DNA of 64,000 nt from Aminobacter aminovorans (GTDB taxonomy: Bacteria; Pseudomonadota; Alphaproteobacteria; Rhizobiales; Rhizobiaceae). The DNA is taken from NCBI RefSeq assembly GCF_900445235.1, contig NZ_UFSM01000002.1, forward strand, positions 124,001-188,000, given 5' to 3'. The notes below the pieces were generated by a model. That model was given only the letters and a program-made list of their open reading frames with translations. It made no database searches and was not told the DNA's origin. How positions within the stretch are numbered: position 1 is the first letter of the stretch; each line of letters opens with the position of its first letter. Shown one piece after another: positions 17,702-27,182 of the stretch. The translations under genes and the position numbers were made by a program.

Positions 17702-20176
17702 ATGGCTTTGCTGCGTTCCTTTCATAATTCCGGTCCCTCCTTTGCCGATCTCGTCCCCTATGCGGGGCTGGTCGCCAACGGCGTCATCCTGCTGAAGGAT
17801 GGAAGCTTGATGGCCGGCTGGTACTTCGCAGGGCCGGATTCCGAGAGCTCTACAGATTCCGAGCGCAGCGAGATTTCTCGCCATATCAACACGGTCCTTT
17901 CGCGCCTCGGTTCGGGCTGGATGATACAAGTCGAGGCGGTGAGGGTGCCAACCGTCGCATATCCGGTATCTGCCGAATGCCATTTTCCAGATCCCGTCAC
18001 GCGCGCCATCGACGACGAGCGACGCGCACATTTCGAGCGCGACAAGGGTCACTATGAGAGCCGCCATGCGCTGATCCTGACCTATCAGGCGCCGATACAG
18101 CAGCGATCGGGGCTAACCCGCTATTTCTATTCGGACGAGGGGAGCCGGGCGGTAAACTATGCCGACACTGTGCTGGAGGCGTTTGAGACGGCGATCCGGG
18201 AGGTCGAGCAGTATCTCGCAGGCGTCTTGTCGATCAGGCGTATGGTAACGCGGTCGGTCGAAGAACGCAGCGGGTTTCAGATCGCGCGCTACGACGAACT
18301 GTTCCAGTTCATTCGCTTCTGCATCACAGGTGAGAACCATCCTGTACGACTGCCTGACATCCCGATGTATCTAGACTGGCTGGTTACGGCAGAGCTGCAA
18401 CATGGTCTGACGCCCGTTGTCGAAAACCGCTTTCTTGGCGTCGTCGCGATCGACGGCCTTCCGGCCGAAAGCTGGCCCGGCATCCTCAACTCCCTCGACC
18501 TGATGCCGCTGGCTTATCGATGGTCTTCGCGCTTCATGTTCCTTGACGCATACGAAGCCCGTCAGAAGCTCGAGCGCACCCGCAAGAAATGGCAGCAGAA
18601 GGTCCGACCGTTCTTCGACCAGCTGTTCCAGACGCAGTCGCGCTCGATCGACCAGGACGCCATGACGATGGTGGCAGAGACGGAGGATGCAATCGCACAA
18701 GCTTCCTCGCTACTTGTCGCTTATGGCTACTACACGCCGGTGATCGTCTTGTTTGACGAAAGCAGCACTCGCCTTCGCGAGAACTGTGAGGCGGTGCGTC
18801 GCCTGATCCAGGCTGAGGGCTTCGGAGCGAGGATCGAAACGCTGAATGCGACCGAGGCGTTCCTGGGTTCATTGCCTGGCAACTGGTACGCCAACATCCG
18901 CGAACCGCTCATCAACACTCGTAACCTTGCCGACCTCATTCCGCTGAATTCAGTCTGGTCCGGTAGCCCGGTTGCCCCTTGCCCATTTTATCCGCCGGCC
19001 TCTCCGCCGCTCATCCAGGTAGCGTCGGGCTCAACACCGTTCCGGCTGAATCTGCACGTCGACGATGTCGGCCACACACTGATCTTCGGTCCCACTGGGT
19101 CGGGAAAGTCGACGCTGCTTGGGCTGATCGTAGCCCAGTTCCGGCGCTACCCCGAGGCCCAGATCTTCGCCTTCGACAAGGGCCGATCGATGCTGCCTCT
19201 CACACTGGCCGCTGGCGGCGATCACTACGAGGTCGGAGACAGCGACGTTGCTGCGGGGGAGGGGGAGAACTCCGGTCCGGCTCTCGCCTTCTGCCCACTT
19301 TGGGATCTCGCCACGGATGCCGACAGGGCCTTCGCGTCGGAATGGATCGAGACGCTCGTCGCACTGCAAGGTGTTTCGATCACACCCGATCACCGCAACG
19401 CCATATCCAGGCAAGTCGCGCTTTTGGCTGAGGCCCGCGGGCGCTCGCTCTCGGACTTCGTCTCCGGCGTTCAGATGCGGGAGATCAAACAGGCTCTCCA
19501 CCACTACACCGTCGACGGCCCGATGGGACAGTTGCTCGACGCCGAAAGCGATGGCCTGTCGCTCGGCTCTCTGCAGACCTTCGAGATCGAGCAACTGATG
19601 AATATGGGCGAGCGCAATCTCGTGCCCGTCCTGACCTATCTCTTCCGCAGGATCGAGAAGCGCTTGACTGGTGCTCCGAGTCTGATCGTCCTCGACGAGG
19701 CATGGTTGATGCTGGGGCATCCCACATTTCGCGACAAGATCAGGGAATGGCTGAAGGTGCTGCGCAAGGCCAATTGCGCCGTCGTGCTCGCCACTCAGTC
19801 GATTTCCGATGCCGAGCGTTCGGGGATCATCGATGTGCTCAAAGAATCCTGCCCGACTAAGATCTGCTTGCCAAATGGAGCGGCGCGTGAGGCAGGCACC
19901 CGTGAGTTCTACCAGCATATCGGCTTCAACGAGCGTCAGATCGAAATCATCGCCACTGCTGTCCCCAAGCGTGAATACTATGTTGCTTCGCCCGAAGGCC
20001 GGCGGCTGTTCGATATGTCGCTCGGACCAGTCGCCCTGTCCTTCGTGGGTGCCTCCGGCAAGGACGATCTCAAACGCATTCTCGCGCTGAAGCGCGAAAA
20101 TGGCCCGGACTGGCCGATCCATTGGCTCGAATTGAGAGGAGTTGGCCATGCCGCATCGCTCGTTCCATCGACATAG
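17702..20176 (+). CDS. trbE: TrbE, conjugal transfer ATPase (VirB4-like)
   Basis: This 824-residue protein is the largest T4SS ATPase. The N-terminal CagE/TrbE/VirB domain spans about 180-390. Walker A GPTGSGKST begins at residue 463, and Walker B is LIVLDEAWLML near 661. ATQSISDAERSGI near 698 matches the conserved motif after Walker B. It energises pilus assembly and substrate transfer at the inner membrane. It lies 12 bp after trbD. A long antisense frame overlaps it and is judged a shadow. Confidence 0.97.
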   Translation: MALLRSFHNSGPSFADLVPYAGLVANGVILLKDGSLMAGWYFAGPDSESSTDSERSEISRHINTVLSRLGSGWMIQVEAVRVPTVAYPVSAECHFPDPVTRAIDDERRAHFERDKGHYESRHALILTYQAPIQQRSGLTRYFYSDEGSRAVNYADTVLEAFETAIREVEQYLAGVLSIRRMVTRSVEERSGFQIARYDELFQFIRFCITGENHPVRLPDIPMYLDWLVTAELQHGLTPVVENRFLGVVAIDGLPAESWPGILNSLDLMPLAYRWSSRFMFLDAYEARQKLERTRKKWQQKVRPFFDQLFQTQSRSIDQDAMTMVAETEDAIAQASSLLVAYGYYTPVIVLFDESSTRLRENCEAVRRLIQAEGFGARIETLNATEAFLGSLPGNWYANIREPLINTRNLADLIPLNSVWSGSPVAPCPFYPPASPPLIQVASGSTPFRLNLHVDDVGHTLIFGPTGSGKSTLLGLIVAQFRRYPEAQIFAFDKGRSMLPLTLAAGGDHYEVGDSDVAAGEGENSGPALAFCPLWDLATDADRAFASEWIETLVALQGVSITPDHRNAISRQVALLAEARGRSLSDFVSGVQMREIKQALHHYTVDGPMGQLLDAESDGLSLGSLQTFEIEQLMNMGERNLVPVLTYLFRRIEKRLTGAPSLIVLDEAWLMLGHPTFRDKIREWLKVLRKANCAVVLATQSISDAERSGIIDVLKESCPTKICLPNGAAREAGTREFYQHIGFNERQIEIIATAVPKREYYVASPEGRRLFDMSLGPVALSFVGASGKDDLKRILALKRENGPDWPIHWLELRGVGHAASLVPST

Positions 20177-20957
20177 GCTGCGAACTGCCGGCGCCGCAGT
20201 CATTTTCGTTGTATCCGCAACCGCGCCGGGAACCGGCCATGCCGGCGGCGTAACGGGCCAGGCGACCGAATGGACACAGCTTCTCAACAATGCCGAGTTG
20301 ATTGCGCTTGTCGGCAAATCGGCCGAGCAGGTCAATAACCAGATCAAGCAGATCACGCAGCTGGCCGAGCAGATCCAGAACCAGCTCAACATCTACAATA
20401 ACATGCTGCAGAACACCGCCCGGCTGCCGAAACACATATGGGGACAGGTCGAAGGCGACCTCAAGAGGCTGCAGGCCGTCGTCGGACAGGGGCAGGGCAT
20501 CGCGTTTTCGATGGGCAACGCCGATGACGTGCTCAGGCAGCGCTTTCAGAGCTTTGCGGAATTCAAGACAGGCCTCGCCGATGGTGAGACCTTTTCCGGC
20601 AGCTACCAGACTTGGTCGACGACGAACCGCGACACCATTGCCGGCACGCTCAAGGCGGCAGGGCTGACGGCTGACCAATTCACCTCGGAGGAGACGACCA
20701 TGAGCTCCCTGCGCTCCATGTCGGAGAGTGCCGACGGCCAGATGAAAGCGCTGCAGGTCGGCCACCAGATAGCGGCCCAGCAGGTAGCACAATTCCAGAA
20801 GCTGCGCGGGCTGGTCTCACAACAGACGATGATGATGGGAACGTGGTTCCAGTCCAGACAAGCGGACAAGGATCTCGCGCAAGCACGCCGCGAAAACTTC
20901 TTCAATTCGACGCTCCCCAATGTGCGGGGCGGCCAGATGATGGAGCCGCGCTGGTGA
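20148..20957 (+). CDS. trbJ: TrbJ, conjugal transfer protein (VirB5-like)
   Basis: This 269-residue periplasmic protein has a signal peptide (about 1-32, ending GHAGG) and a long helical, Gln/Asn-rich body (IKQITQLAEQIQNQLNIYNN near 65-85), typical of TrbJ/VirB5 minor pilus-tip proteins. The start ATG 20148 has GAGAGGAG just upstream and overlaps the trbE end by 29 bp. The last 25 residues (ARRENFFNSTLPNVRGGQ then MMEPRW) resemble the C terminus of the next gene product, TrbK. Confidence 0.92.
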   Translation: MPHRSFHRHRLRTAGAAVIFVVSATAPGTGHAGGVTGQATEWTQLLNNAELIALVGKSAEQVNNQIKQITQLAEQIQNQLNIYNNMLQNTARLPKHIWGQVEGDLKRLQAVVGQGQGIAFSMGNADDVLRQRFQSFAEFKTGLADGETFSGSYQTWSTTNRDTIAGTLKAAGLTADQFTSEETTMSSLRSMSESADGQMKALQVGHQIAAQQVAQFQKLRGLVSQQTMMMGTWFQSRQADKDLAQARRENFFNSTLPNVRGGQMMEPRW

Positions 20958-21166
20958 ACTCTACCGTGGTCGTTGGAATGGCTATCGGGATCGCAATAAG
21001 CGTCTGCGCCGGGAGCGCCATTTGGATGCTGCATCAACCCATACCGGCAAAGGAGGCGCCAGCAGCATCACTGGAGAACGCGCGGCGTGAGCGGGCGGAA
21101 AACTTCTTCGGCGCAGGTCCCGATCGGAATGTGCGCGGCGGCCAGGAGATGCGACCGCGATGGTAA
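20954..21166 (+). CDS. trbK: TrbK, entry-exclusion family protein
   Basis: This is a 70-residue protein with one N-terminal hydrophobic segment (about 4-25) containing SVCAGS, a possible but imperfect lipobox. The position between trbJ and trbL is that of trbK, which in related plasmids encodes a lipoprotein that blocks redundant conjugation into cells already carrying the plasmid. The GTG start overlaps the trbJ stop by 4 bp (GTGA). Its C terminus, [12 protein letters not shown] preceded by ARRERAENFF, closely matches that of TrbJ. Confidence 0.8.
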   Translation: MNSTVVVGMAIGIAISVCAGSAIWMLHQPIPAKEAPAASLENARRERAENFFGAGPDRNVRGGQEMRPRW

Positions 21167-22350
21167 CTGTCGGACAGCTCAACAAGGGTCATTTCGCCTT
21201 GACGGTGATCGCAGCAATCCTTCTCGCCAGCACGCCTGTGCTGGCGCAGCAGGGCTCGGTGCTGACCACACTGGAGAACCAGGTCGTGACCGCCGCGCGG
21301 GGCTGGCAGACAACAGTGATGAATGCCGCGCGTTCGCTCTTCTGGATCCTCGCCGGGATCGAGGTCGCGATTGCGGCTGTCTGGCTGGCGATAAACACCG
21401 CCTCGCTCGATAGCTGGTTTGCGGAACTCGTCCGCCGGATCATGTTCATCGGGCTCTTCGCCTTCATCCTCGATCAGGGGCCAAGTTTTGCCAAGGCGGT
21501 CGTCGACAGCCTGTTCCAGATCGGCGCCAGCGGCGGATCAGCCTCACCTGCCAACATCTTCGATGCCGGCATCCGTGTCGCCTCTAAGATGTCACAGCAG
21601 GCAAAGTTCGGCCTGTTTGAAGACAACGCACTGGCGATAGCCGCCGTCTTTGCCATGGTCGTGGTCGTTGTTTGCTTCAGCCTGGTCGCCGCCATCTTCG
21701 TCGCGGTCCTGGTCGAGATGTATGTCGGCCTTCTCGCCGGCATGATCATGCTTGGCCTCGGCGGCTCGTCATCCACCAAGGATTTTGCCGTTCGCTACCT
21801 CATCTATGCTTTCTCGGTCGGGATGAAGCTCATGGCGCTGGTGATGATCGCCCGGATCGGTTCGGAAGTTCTGATTGGCCTGGCAGAAGCTCCGACGGCA
21901 AAGTCAGAACAATTTGTCACCACGCTGGCCATCGCCGGCATAGCCGTCGTCGTGTTCATCATCGCAATGTATGTGCCAGCCATCCTCCAGGGTGTGGTGC
22001 AAGGGGCCTCTGTCACCGGTGGCATGGAGGCGATACGTCACGGCGGGCAAGCAGCGACCTTCGCTGCGGGTGGCGCTTTCCTTGGTGCAAGTGCTGCAGC
22101 AAGCGGAGCTTCGGCGGCAAGTGTCGCCCGGGGCGGCGGCTCCTCCATGGCGACGGCAGCCATCCGAGGTGTGGCCTCTGGCATTGCCAGCGCCGGATGG
22201 GCAGCCGGATCGGCGGCCAGGGACAAGGCGATAGCTACCCCTGGAGCCCATGCGGGATCGCTGCTTGGGCTCGCCAACGCCAAGCTCGACCAGAGCCGGC
22301 CGCCCGACAGGGTTGTGCCTGCACCGCAGCCTGTCGATGAGAGCAGATAG
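21160..22350 (+). CDS. trbL: TrbL (VirB6-like) inner-membrane channel protein
   Basis: This 396-residue polytopic protein starts with a signal-like segment ([11 protein letters not shown] near 25) and has at least five further hydrophobic helices between about 55 and 290. A Gly/Ala/Ser-rich, low-complexity C-terminal region (about 295-385) follows. This is the standard TrbL layout: a scaffold of the inner-membrane translocation channel. The start overlaps the trbK stop by 7 bp. Confidence 0.94.
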   Translation: MVTVGQLNKGHFALTVIAAILLASTPVLAQQGSVLTTLENQVVTAARGWQTTVMNAARSLFWILAGIEVAIAAVWLAINTASLDSWFAELVRRIMFIGLFAFILDQGPSFAKAVVDSLFQIGASGGSASPANIFDAGIRVASKMSQQAKFGLFEDNALAIAAVFAMVVVVVCFSLVAAIFVAVLVEMYVGLLAGMIMLGLGGSSSTKDFAVRYLIYAFSVGMKLMALVMIARIGSEVLIGLAEAPTAKSEQFVTTLAIAGIAVVVFIIAMYVPAILQGVVQGASVTGGMEAIRHGGQAATFAAGGAFLGASAAASGASAASVARGGGSSMATAAIRGVASGIASAGWAAGSAARDKAIATPGAHAGSLLGLANAKLDQSRPPDRVVPAPQPVDESR

Positions 22351-22367
22351 CCAGGAGGGGACCCATC

Positions 22368-23030
22368 ATGGCCGAGCGCGCACCGCCCGAAAACCCTTAT
22401 CTCGCCGCTCGCCAGGAATGGAACGAGCGCTACGGCTCCTACATAAGGGCTGCTGCAGCCTGGCGCATCGTCGGCATCGCCGGAATGGTCATGGCAGTGA
22501 TCGGCTTCTCTTATGCGCTGTTCCAGAGTACGCAAGTCAAGCTCGTCCCCTACATCGTGGAAGTCGACAAGCTTGGCACATCGGCACATGCGGGTTTCCC
22601 GCAGCAGATCGAATATGCCGACACGCGCGTGGTGCGCGCAACGCTCGGCGGTTTCGTCTCCAATTTCCGAAGTGTGACCCCTGATGCGGTGGTGCAAAAG
22701 CAGTACATTGACCGCACCTACGCGCTGTTGAGGACGTCAGACCCGGCGACCGAGAAGGTCAATGCGTGGTTCCGCTCGAGCTCACCTTTCGACAAGGCCA
22801 AGACCGCCACGGTCGCCATCGAGGTCAACAACATCGTGGCGCTCTCACCGCAAACGTTCCAGATCGACTGGACTGAATTCGAACGCGACCGCAAGGGCAA
22901 GGAGACGGCGGTGCGCCGCTTCCGCGGCATTGCCACAGTGACGCTGACCGCGCCGCAGGACGAGGGCGTCATCCGGCTCAATCCTATCGGTCTCTACCTT
23001 CGCGACTTCGACTGGACCGCGCAGCTATGA
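22368..23030 (+). CDS. trbF: TrbF (VirB8-like)
   Basis: This is a 220-residue bitopic inner-membrane protein. The cytoplasmic N terminus [19 protein letters not shown] is a clear TrbF signature, with one helix at about 35-55 and a periplasmic NTF2-like VirB8 domain to the end. It nucleates the T4SS core complex. AGGAGGGG lies just before the ATG. Confidence 0.95.
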   Translation: MAERAPPENPYLAARQEWNERYGSYIRAAAAWRIVGIAGMVMAVIGFSYALFQSTQVKLVPYIVEVDKLGTSAHAGFPQQIEYADTRVVRATLGGFVSNFRSVTPDAVVQKQYIDRTYALLRTSDPATEKVNAWFRSSSPFDKAKTATVAIEVNNIVALSPQTFQIDWTEFERDRKGKETAVRRFRGIATVTLTAPQDEGVIRLNPIGLYLRDFDWTAQL

Positions 23031-23046
23031 AAGGCATAGCCCACCC

Positions 23047-23895
23047 ATGATCATTGCTATCAGAAACGTCGGTGCAACTCTCCCAATCGCGGCCACGCTT
23101 GTTGCGGCAATCGCCGCTGCTCCAACCTTTTCACAGAAATCCCATGCCGAGGGCATGAGTGCCAACGAGCAGAAGGGGACAGCAATTTCCGGACAATGGC
23201 GCGGAAAGAAAGGCCTCGTCACCAAGGGTGCCGACGGCAAAGTGATCTTCCTCTATGGCGAGATCCAGCCGTCGGTCGTCTGTTCGCCCTTGCAGGTATG
23301 CGACATCGAACTCCAAGCAGGCGAGGCGGTGCGCGACGTCCTCGTCGGCGATACGGTGCGCTGGAAGGTTGAGCCAGCGACTTCCGGCGCCATCGGCGGG
23401 CAGGCGATCCATCTGATCGTCAAGCCGTCGGAGCCGGATCTTGTTACGTCGATGGTGGTCACCACATCACGGCGAACCTACCACATCCAGCTCAAGTCGC
23501 ATCAAAACCAGTATATGGCGCGTGTCGGTTTTGAGTATCCGGAAGATGTGAGCGCAATACTGGCCGACATGAACGCTCGACTCGAGGCAAGCATAGTTCC
23601 AGGCGCCGGCGTTCCCGCTGAGCAATTGAATTTTCGCTATTCCGTCTCCGGCAATGCGCGTTGGCGCCCAACGCGGGTCTATTCCGACGGAACCAAGACC
23701 TACATCCAGTTTCCGAGATCGGTCTCCGGACAGGATGCGCCGGTGCTGTTCGTTGTTTCCGGGGGAGAGAACCGGGTCGTCAATTATCGGATGAAGGGCG
23801 ACATGATGGTGGTGGACTATCATATTGACCGCGCTGTCCTTGTCTCAGGCGTCGGCTGGAAACAGGAAAAGATCACCATCAGGCGAGGGGGCTGA
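23047..23895 (+). CDS. trbG: TrbG (VirB9-like)
   Basis: This 282-residue periplasmic/outer-membrane core component has an N-terminal signal segment (about 8-32) and a VirB9/TrbG/CagX domain covering the rest. Blocks such as [29 protein letters not shown] (only the family pattern is meant) lie near 138-165, and [23 protein letters not shown] text near 200-220. It forms the outer ring with TrbH and TrbI. Confidence 0.95.
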   Translation: MIIAIRNVGATLPIAATLVAAIAAAPTFSQKSHAEGMSANEQKGTAISGQWRGKKGLVTKGADGKVIFLYGEIQPSVVCSPLQVCDIELQAGEAVRDVLVGDTVRWKVEPATSGAIGGQAIHLIVKPSEPDLVTSMVVTTSRRTYHIQLKSHQNQYMARVGFEYPEDVSAILADMNARLEASIVPGAGVPAEQLNFRYSVSGNARWRPTRVYSDGTKTYIQFPRSVSGQDAPVLFVVSGGENRVVNYRMKGDMMVVDYHIDRAVLVSGVGWKQEKITIRRGG

Positions 23896-23896
23896 G

Positions 23897-24325
23897 ATGC
23901 GCGGGATCTTTGCCGTTCTGCTTTTGTCGTGCGCCGGTTGTCAGATGTCCACGACCGACGGCCTGGTCGCCAGTTCAGCGCCGCCTGAGATCTCGGGATC
24001 CGCTGCGAGCGCCATTGCAGGCGACATGGTGACCAAGCTTGCCGAACAGATTGGTCCTGCAACCGGCACCATCGTCTTGAAACCCGACAGCTCACCCTTC
24101 GGGCAGGCGCTCGAGGCGTCGCTGAAGAACTGGGGTTATGCCGTCGCCACCGACCAGAAGACCGACGGCCAGAAAGAAATCCCGCTCGCCTATGTCGTCG
24201 ACAGCCATGAGGGGCAGGTCCTTGTGCGAATGTCGACAAGTACCATTGAACTTGGACGCGCTTACCAGACGACAATGTCGGGGGCGTTTCCTGCAAGTCC
24301 GCTCTCTGTCATGCGCCGCGGATAG
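23897..24325 (+). CDS. trbH: TrbH lipoprotein
   Basis: This 142-residue small secreted protein has an N-terminal signal and lipobox ([11 protein letters not shown], lipid Cys near residue 13 or 16). It is probably an outer-membrane lipoprotein of the T4SS core, equivalent in position to VirB7. It begins one base after the trbG stop, with AGGCGAGGGGG as ribosome site inside trbG. Confidence 0.9.
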   Translation: MRGIFAVLLLSCAGCQMSTTDGLVASSAPPEISGSAASAIAGDMVTKLAEQIGPATGTIVLKPDSSPFGQALEASLKNWGYAVATDQKTDGQKEIPLAYVVDSHEGQVLVRMSTSTIELGRAYQTTMSGAFPASPLSVMRRG

Positions 24326-24337
24326 GGGAGGGGAGGA

Positions 24338-25645
24338 ATGGTTCAATCCTTGAAGCTGGGCGGTGCACCAAATGAGGAGAGCGGCTTTCATATCCGCCGC
24401 CTCAACCGGCTGCCGGTGATTGTGGCCGGCCTCCTGGTCATACTGTTCTTCGCCGTCATCATCTTTGGCCTCACGTCGCGCGGCCTGTTCTTTCGTGGTG
24501 ACGATACAATCGATCCCGCCTCGAATATCTCGGCATCAACATTCGCCGACCAACTGAAACGTGGAGTGTCGGACGGTATCATCGGCGAGCCGGCCGAAGC
24601 GACCACACTGCAACCGTCGCCGATTGCTCTGGCGGAGCCGCAGAAGGCGGCCGACAATCCGTTTGAAACCCGGCCACGCAGCGATAGGCAATCTGCCGAA
24701 CAGAGCGAACCCGAGGAGGTCTGGAAAGCTCGCCTCGAGCGCGAGCAGCGCGAGCAGTACATTCGTGAGCGCCATCGTCAGAAAATGGCACGGTTGCAGG
24801 CCAATGATGCTGCCTACGACTCGCCTCTTGCCATCAGCCTCAACAAGCTTGAGGCGACTGAAACGGGCGAACTGACGAACATCGGAAAAGCCCCGGCAGC
24901 ATCCGCAACCTCTCCCTCGGCTGCCAATCTCTATGCCGCGGCTCTCCAGGCGGGCATCGGCGGTCAGAACCTTGATCCGAATGGCCAGCGCTCCAAGGCA
25001 GATTTCTACAACGCTGACATGAGGGAACCCGGCTATCTGCCGAACAAGATCGTGCCGCAGCAATCGCCCTACGAGTTAAAACGCGGTTCGGTAATACCGG
25101 CGACATTGATCACCGGCATCAATTCGGCCCTGCCCGGCCGCATCACCGCCCAGGTCAGTCAGAACGTCTATGACAGCGCCACCGGTCATCGTCTGCTCGT
25201 TCCCCAGGGAACCAAGCTTTTCGGCCGTTACGACGCCGAGGTTTCGTTCGGCCAATCACGCGTGCTCGTTGTGTGGACCGACATCATCTTTCCGAATGGC
25301 TCGACTTTGCAGATCGGCGGCATGGCGGGCACGGACGCTGAAGGCAAGGGCGGCTTCAAAGACAAGGTCGACAACCATTATTTCAAGACCTTCGGCTCGG
25401 CGATCCTGCTCGCAATTATCGGCACCGGGATCGACATGGCTGTCCCCCAATCGTCGACGCGCGCCAACCAGGACCGAGCGTCCGATGCAGCCAGGCGGAA
25501 TTTCACCGAGACCTTCGGGCGGGTGGCAGAACGCACCATCAGCAAGAACCTCGACGTCCAACCGACCCTAGAAATCCGACTAGGCTACAAATTCAATGTT
25601 CTGGTCGACCAGGACATTATCTTTCCAAGTGCGTACGGCGGTTGA
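24338..25645 (+). CDS. trbI: TrbI (VirB10-like)
   Basis: This 435-residue protein has one inner-membrane helix at about 27-47 and a charged, disordered linker with EREQREQYIRERHRQKMARL near 130-150. A C-terminal VirB10/TrbI beta-barrel domain spans about 240-425 (YELKRGSVIPATLITGINSA, then VPQGTKLFGRYDAEVSFGQ). It spans the envelope and gates the T4SS outer channel. It is the last gene of the trb operon, and the next gene is convergent. Confidence 0.96.
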   Translation: MVQSLKLGGAPNEESGFHIRRLNRLPVIVAGLLVILFFAVIIFGLTSRGLFFRGDDTIDPASNISASTFADQLKRGVSDGIIGEPAEATTLQPSPIALAEPQKAADNPFETRPRSDRQSAEQSEPEEVWKARLEREQREQYIRERHRQKMARLQANDAAYDSPLAISLNKLEATETGELTNIGKAPAASATSPSAANLYAAALQAGIGGQNLDPNGQRSKADFYNADMREPGYLPNKIVPQQSPYELKRGSVIPATLITGINSALPGRITAQVSQNVYDSATGHRLLVPQGTKLFGRYDAEVSFGQSRVLVVWTDIIFPNGSTLQIGGMAGTDAEGKGGFKDKVDNHYFKTFGSAILLAIIGTGIDMAVPQSSTRANQDRASDAARRNFTETFGRVAERTISKNLDVQPTLEIRLGYKFNVLVDQDIIFPSAYGG

Positions 25646-25802
25646 GACCTGCGAGCGAGATAGTAGCCCCATCTTGCTACCACGATCAGGCTTTCTGGCG
25701 GATACGGTCATCAGCCGCTCAGTCTTAAACCGTCTTCCAGGAGTTCGCAGCGGCTGCGAAATTCCAGATCGCTCTCCAAACACGGTGATTGTGGAGCGAC
25801 GA

Positions 25803-26900
25803 CTATTTGGCTTCGGTTCTGTCGAACCTTTCAAGGTCCACGCCTATTGAAGACAAGCCATCCTTCACCGTCATCAGGATTTTTTCCTGGTGCTTTTCTG
25901 GAAGCAAGTTCAGCCCCATTTTAATGGCCTCGCGCCAATGCGGGCCACGGTTCCAAGCTTCCGCGAATACCTCGGCGAGGTCGTCCTGGCGACGGGTTTC
26001 TTCGAGCGCTTCGATCAGCAATCTCGCTTGGTAGACGTCTTTCTCACGCTTCGCGAGGCCATTGAAATCAGATCGTCTGCGTGAAGCTACGATCAGCTTG
26101 TGCACAGCATATCGTTCCGGTGCCGGGACTGTGACAGAAACTCCAGAGCGATGCAGCATCACGGTACGGACCGGCTCATGGATCAGGAAATCAAGAAAGC
26201 GCAAGGGCTGAGCCGACGCTCCTCCCAATGCAGGCATCGGGCTTGCATGATCGGCGTACTCATCGGATCCGCGATTCGGGGTTAGGAATTCCACCTTATA
26301 CCGCGAGGCGCTCTCAAATTGTGTTACGCGCGTCGGATCTGTACGGTGAGGTACAGCGCGGAAGGTTGGATCAACTTGTTTCAAGATATCCAGAATCGGG
26401 GGCAGGCTATCTTCAACCGATGACGACACCGAATAGTGCTGCGCGAAGTCGACGTCGCCGGTCTGCAGTGAAGAGCCTGGTAGGCGTACTCCGAGAAAAC
26501 CCGCATAGGTCTGGAAAGCCACAGTCCCGACTAGAACACCCCGCAGACGGAAGAGTCCGGCATTGCTTATGGCCTCCACAATATCACCGGTGAACCGATC
26601 TGGTGCCGTGAGTCCGGCCTCACGGGTCAGGGTAGACACGAGTTTTCGGCGACCGCGCAGGTCCTCCTTGATTTTCTGAAATGCCTCGACCCTCTTGGCG
26701 ACATCAGGATCGTCGGCGGGGCCGACATATTTGCGGGTCTTCTTTGGCTGCGTCTCCTCAAAGTACCAATAGTCTCGATTTTTCACGGGAACACGCACGA
26801 AGTTGCCTGCGGTCGAATACTCGGCCTCAAACGACGCGTCGAGACACCGCTGTCCCAACTCCGCAAACACGGTTCGATAGACGAGATCGATGGTTTTCAT
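25803..26900 (-). CDS. GSU2403-family nucleotidyltransferase-fold protein
   Basis: This 365-residue protein resembles the GSU2403 family of nucleotidyltransferase-fold proteins. The N-terminal half has a conserved YWYFEETQPKKTRKYVGP-type segment. The nucleotidyltransferase core includes GVLVGTVAFQTYAGFLGV and the acidic TGDVDFAQ motif (a DxD-like metal site). The C-terminal half is helical. Related folds occur in type IV toxins such as AbiEii, but activity here is unproven. ATG 26900 is chosen over GTG 26930 because the GTG falls inside an operator-like repeat. It is convergent with trbI. Confidence 0.75.
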   Translation of the reverse strand: MKTIDLVYRTVFAELGQRCLDASFEAEYSTAGNFVRVPVKNRDYWYFEETQPKKTRKYVGPADDPDVAKRVEAFQKIKEDLRGRRKLVSTLTREAGLTAPDRFTGDIVEAISNAGLFRLRGVLVGTVAFQTYAGFLGVRLPGSSLQTGDVDFAQHYSVSSSVEDSLPPILDILKQVDPTFRAVPHRTDPTRVTQFESASRYKVEFLTPNRGSDEYADHASPMPALGGASAQPLRFLDFLIHEPVRTVMLHRSGVSVTVPAPERYAVHKLIVASRRRSDFNGLAKREKDVYQARLLIEALEETRRQDDLAEVFAEAWNRGPHWREAIKMGLNLLPEKHQEKILMTVKDGLSSIGVDLERFDRTEAK

Positions 26901-26912
26901 GTTCTGACTGCC

Positions 26913-27000
26913 GTTATAAGAAAATTGCACAACCCTTATAACCAGCGTTTAAGCTGCAGGCAACTCGCTGGTTATCAGATAATTGCAAAACACGTATAAC
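26913..27000. repeat. Two 30-bp direct repeats upstream of the nucleotidyltransferase gene
   Basis: Copies at 26913-26942 and 26971-27000 match at 25 of 30 positions (shared frame GTTATNAGANAATTGCA, then AACNCNTATAAC). Each has short internal dyad character (GTTAT ... ATAAC). They sit just upstream of the gene's ATG and look like a pair of operator sites. Their 58-bp spacing is a little over five helical turns. Confidence 0.7.
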
Positions 27001-27182
27001 TTGCTTCGTCGTTGCGATTAGCGCATCTCGATCCAAAAATGCGGTGCCCGAAAAGCCATAACGCGACATGACCGGCGAGCAGGGACATCGTCCCCCGCGT
27101 GAGGGCCTACATGCAAGATTGGAGACGTCAATCGCCAGATTGTGCGATTGCGTGACATTACCCGTCCGATACCCCAGGCGTT

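Noticed and set aside
19031..20392. A 453-codon open frame antisense to trbE
   Set aside because: The trbE frame has full Walker motifs and family length; the antisense frame has no recognisable content.
15945..25645. Naming the conjugation genes as VirB1-11
   Set aside because: Gene order BCDEJKLFGHI and protein signatures match the Trb (Ti-conjugation type) system, not the VirB T-DNA transfer type.
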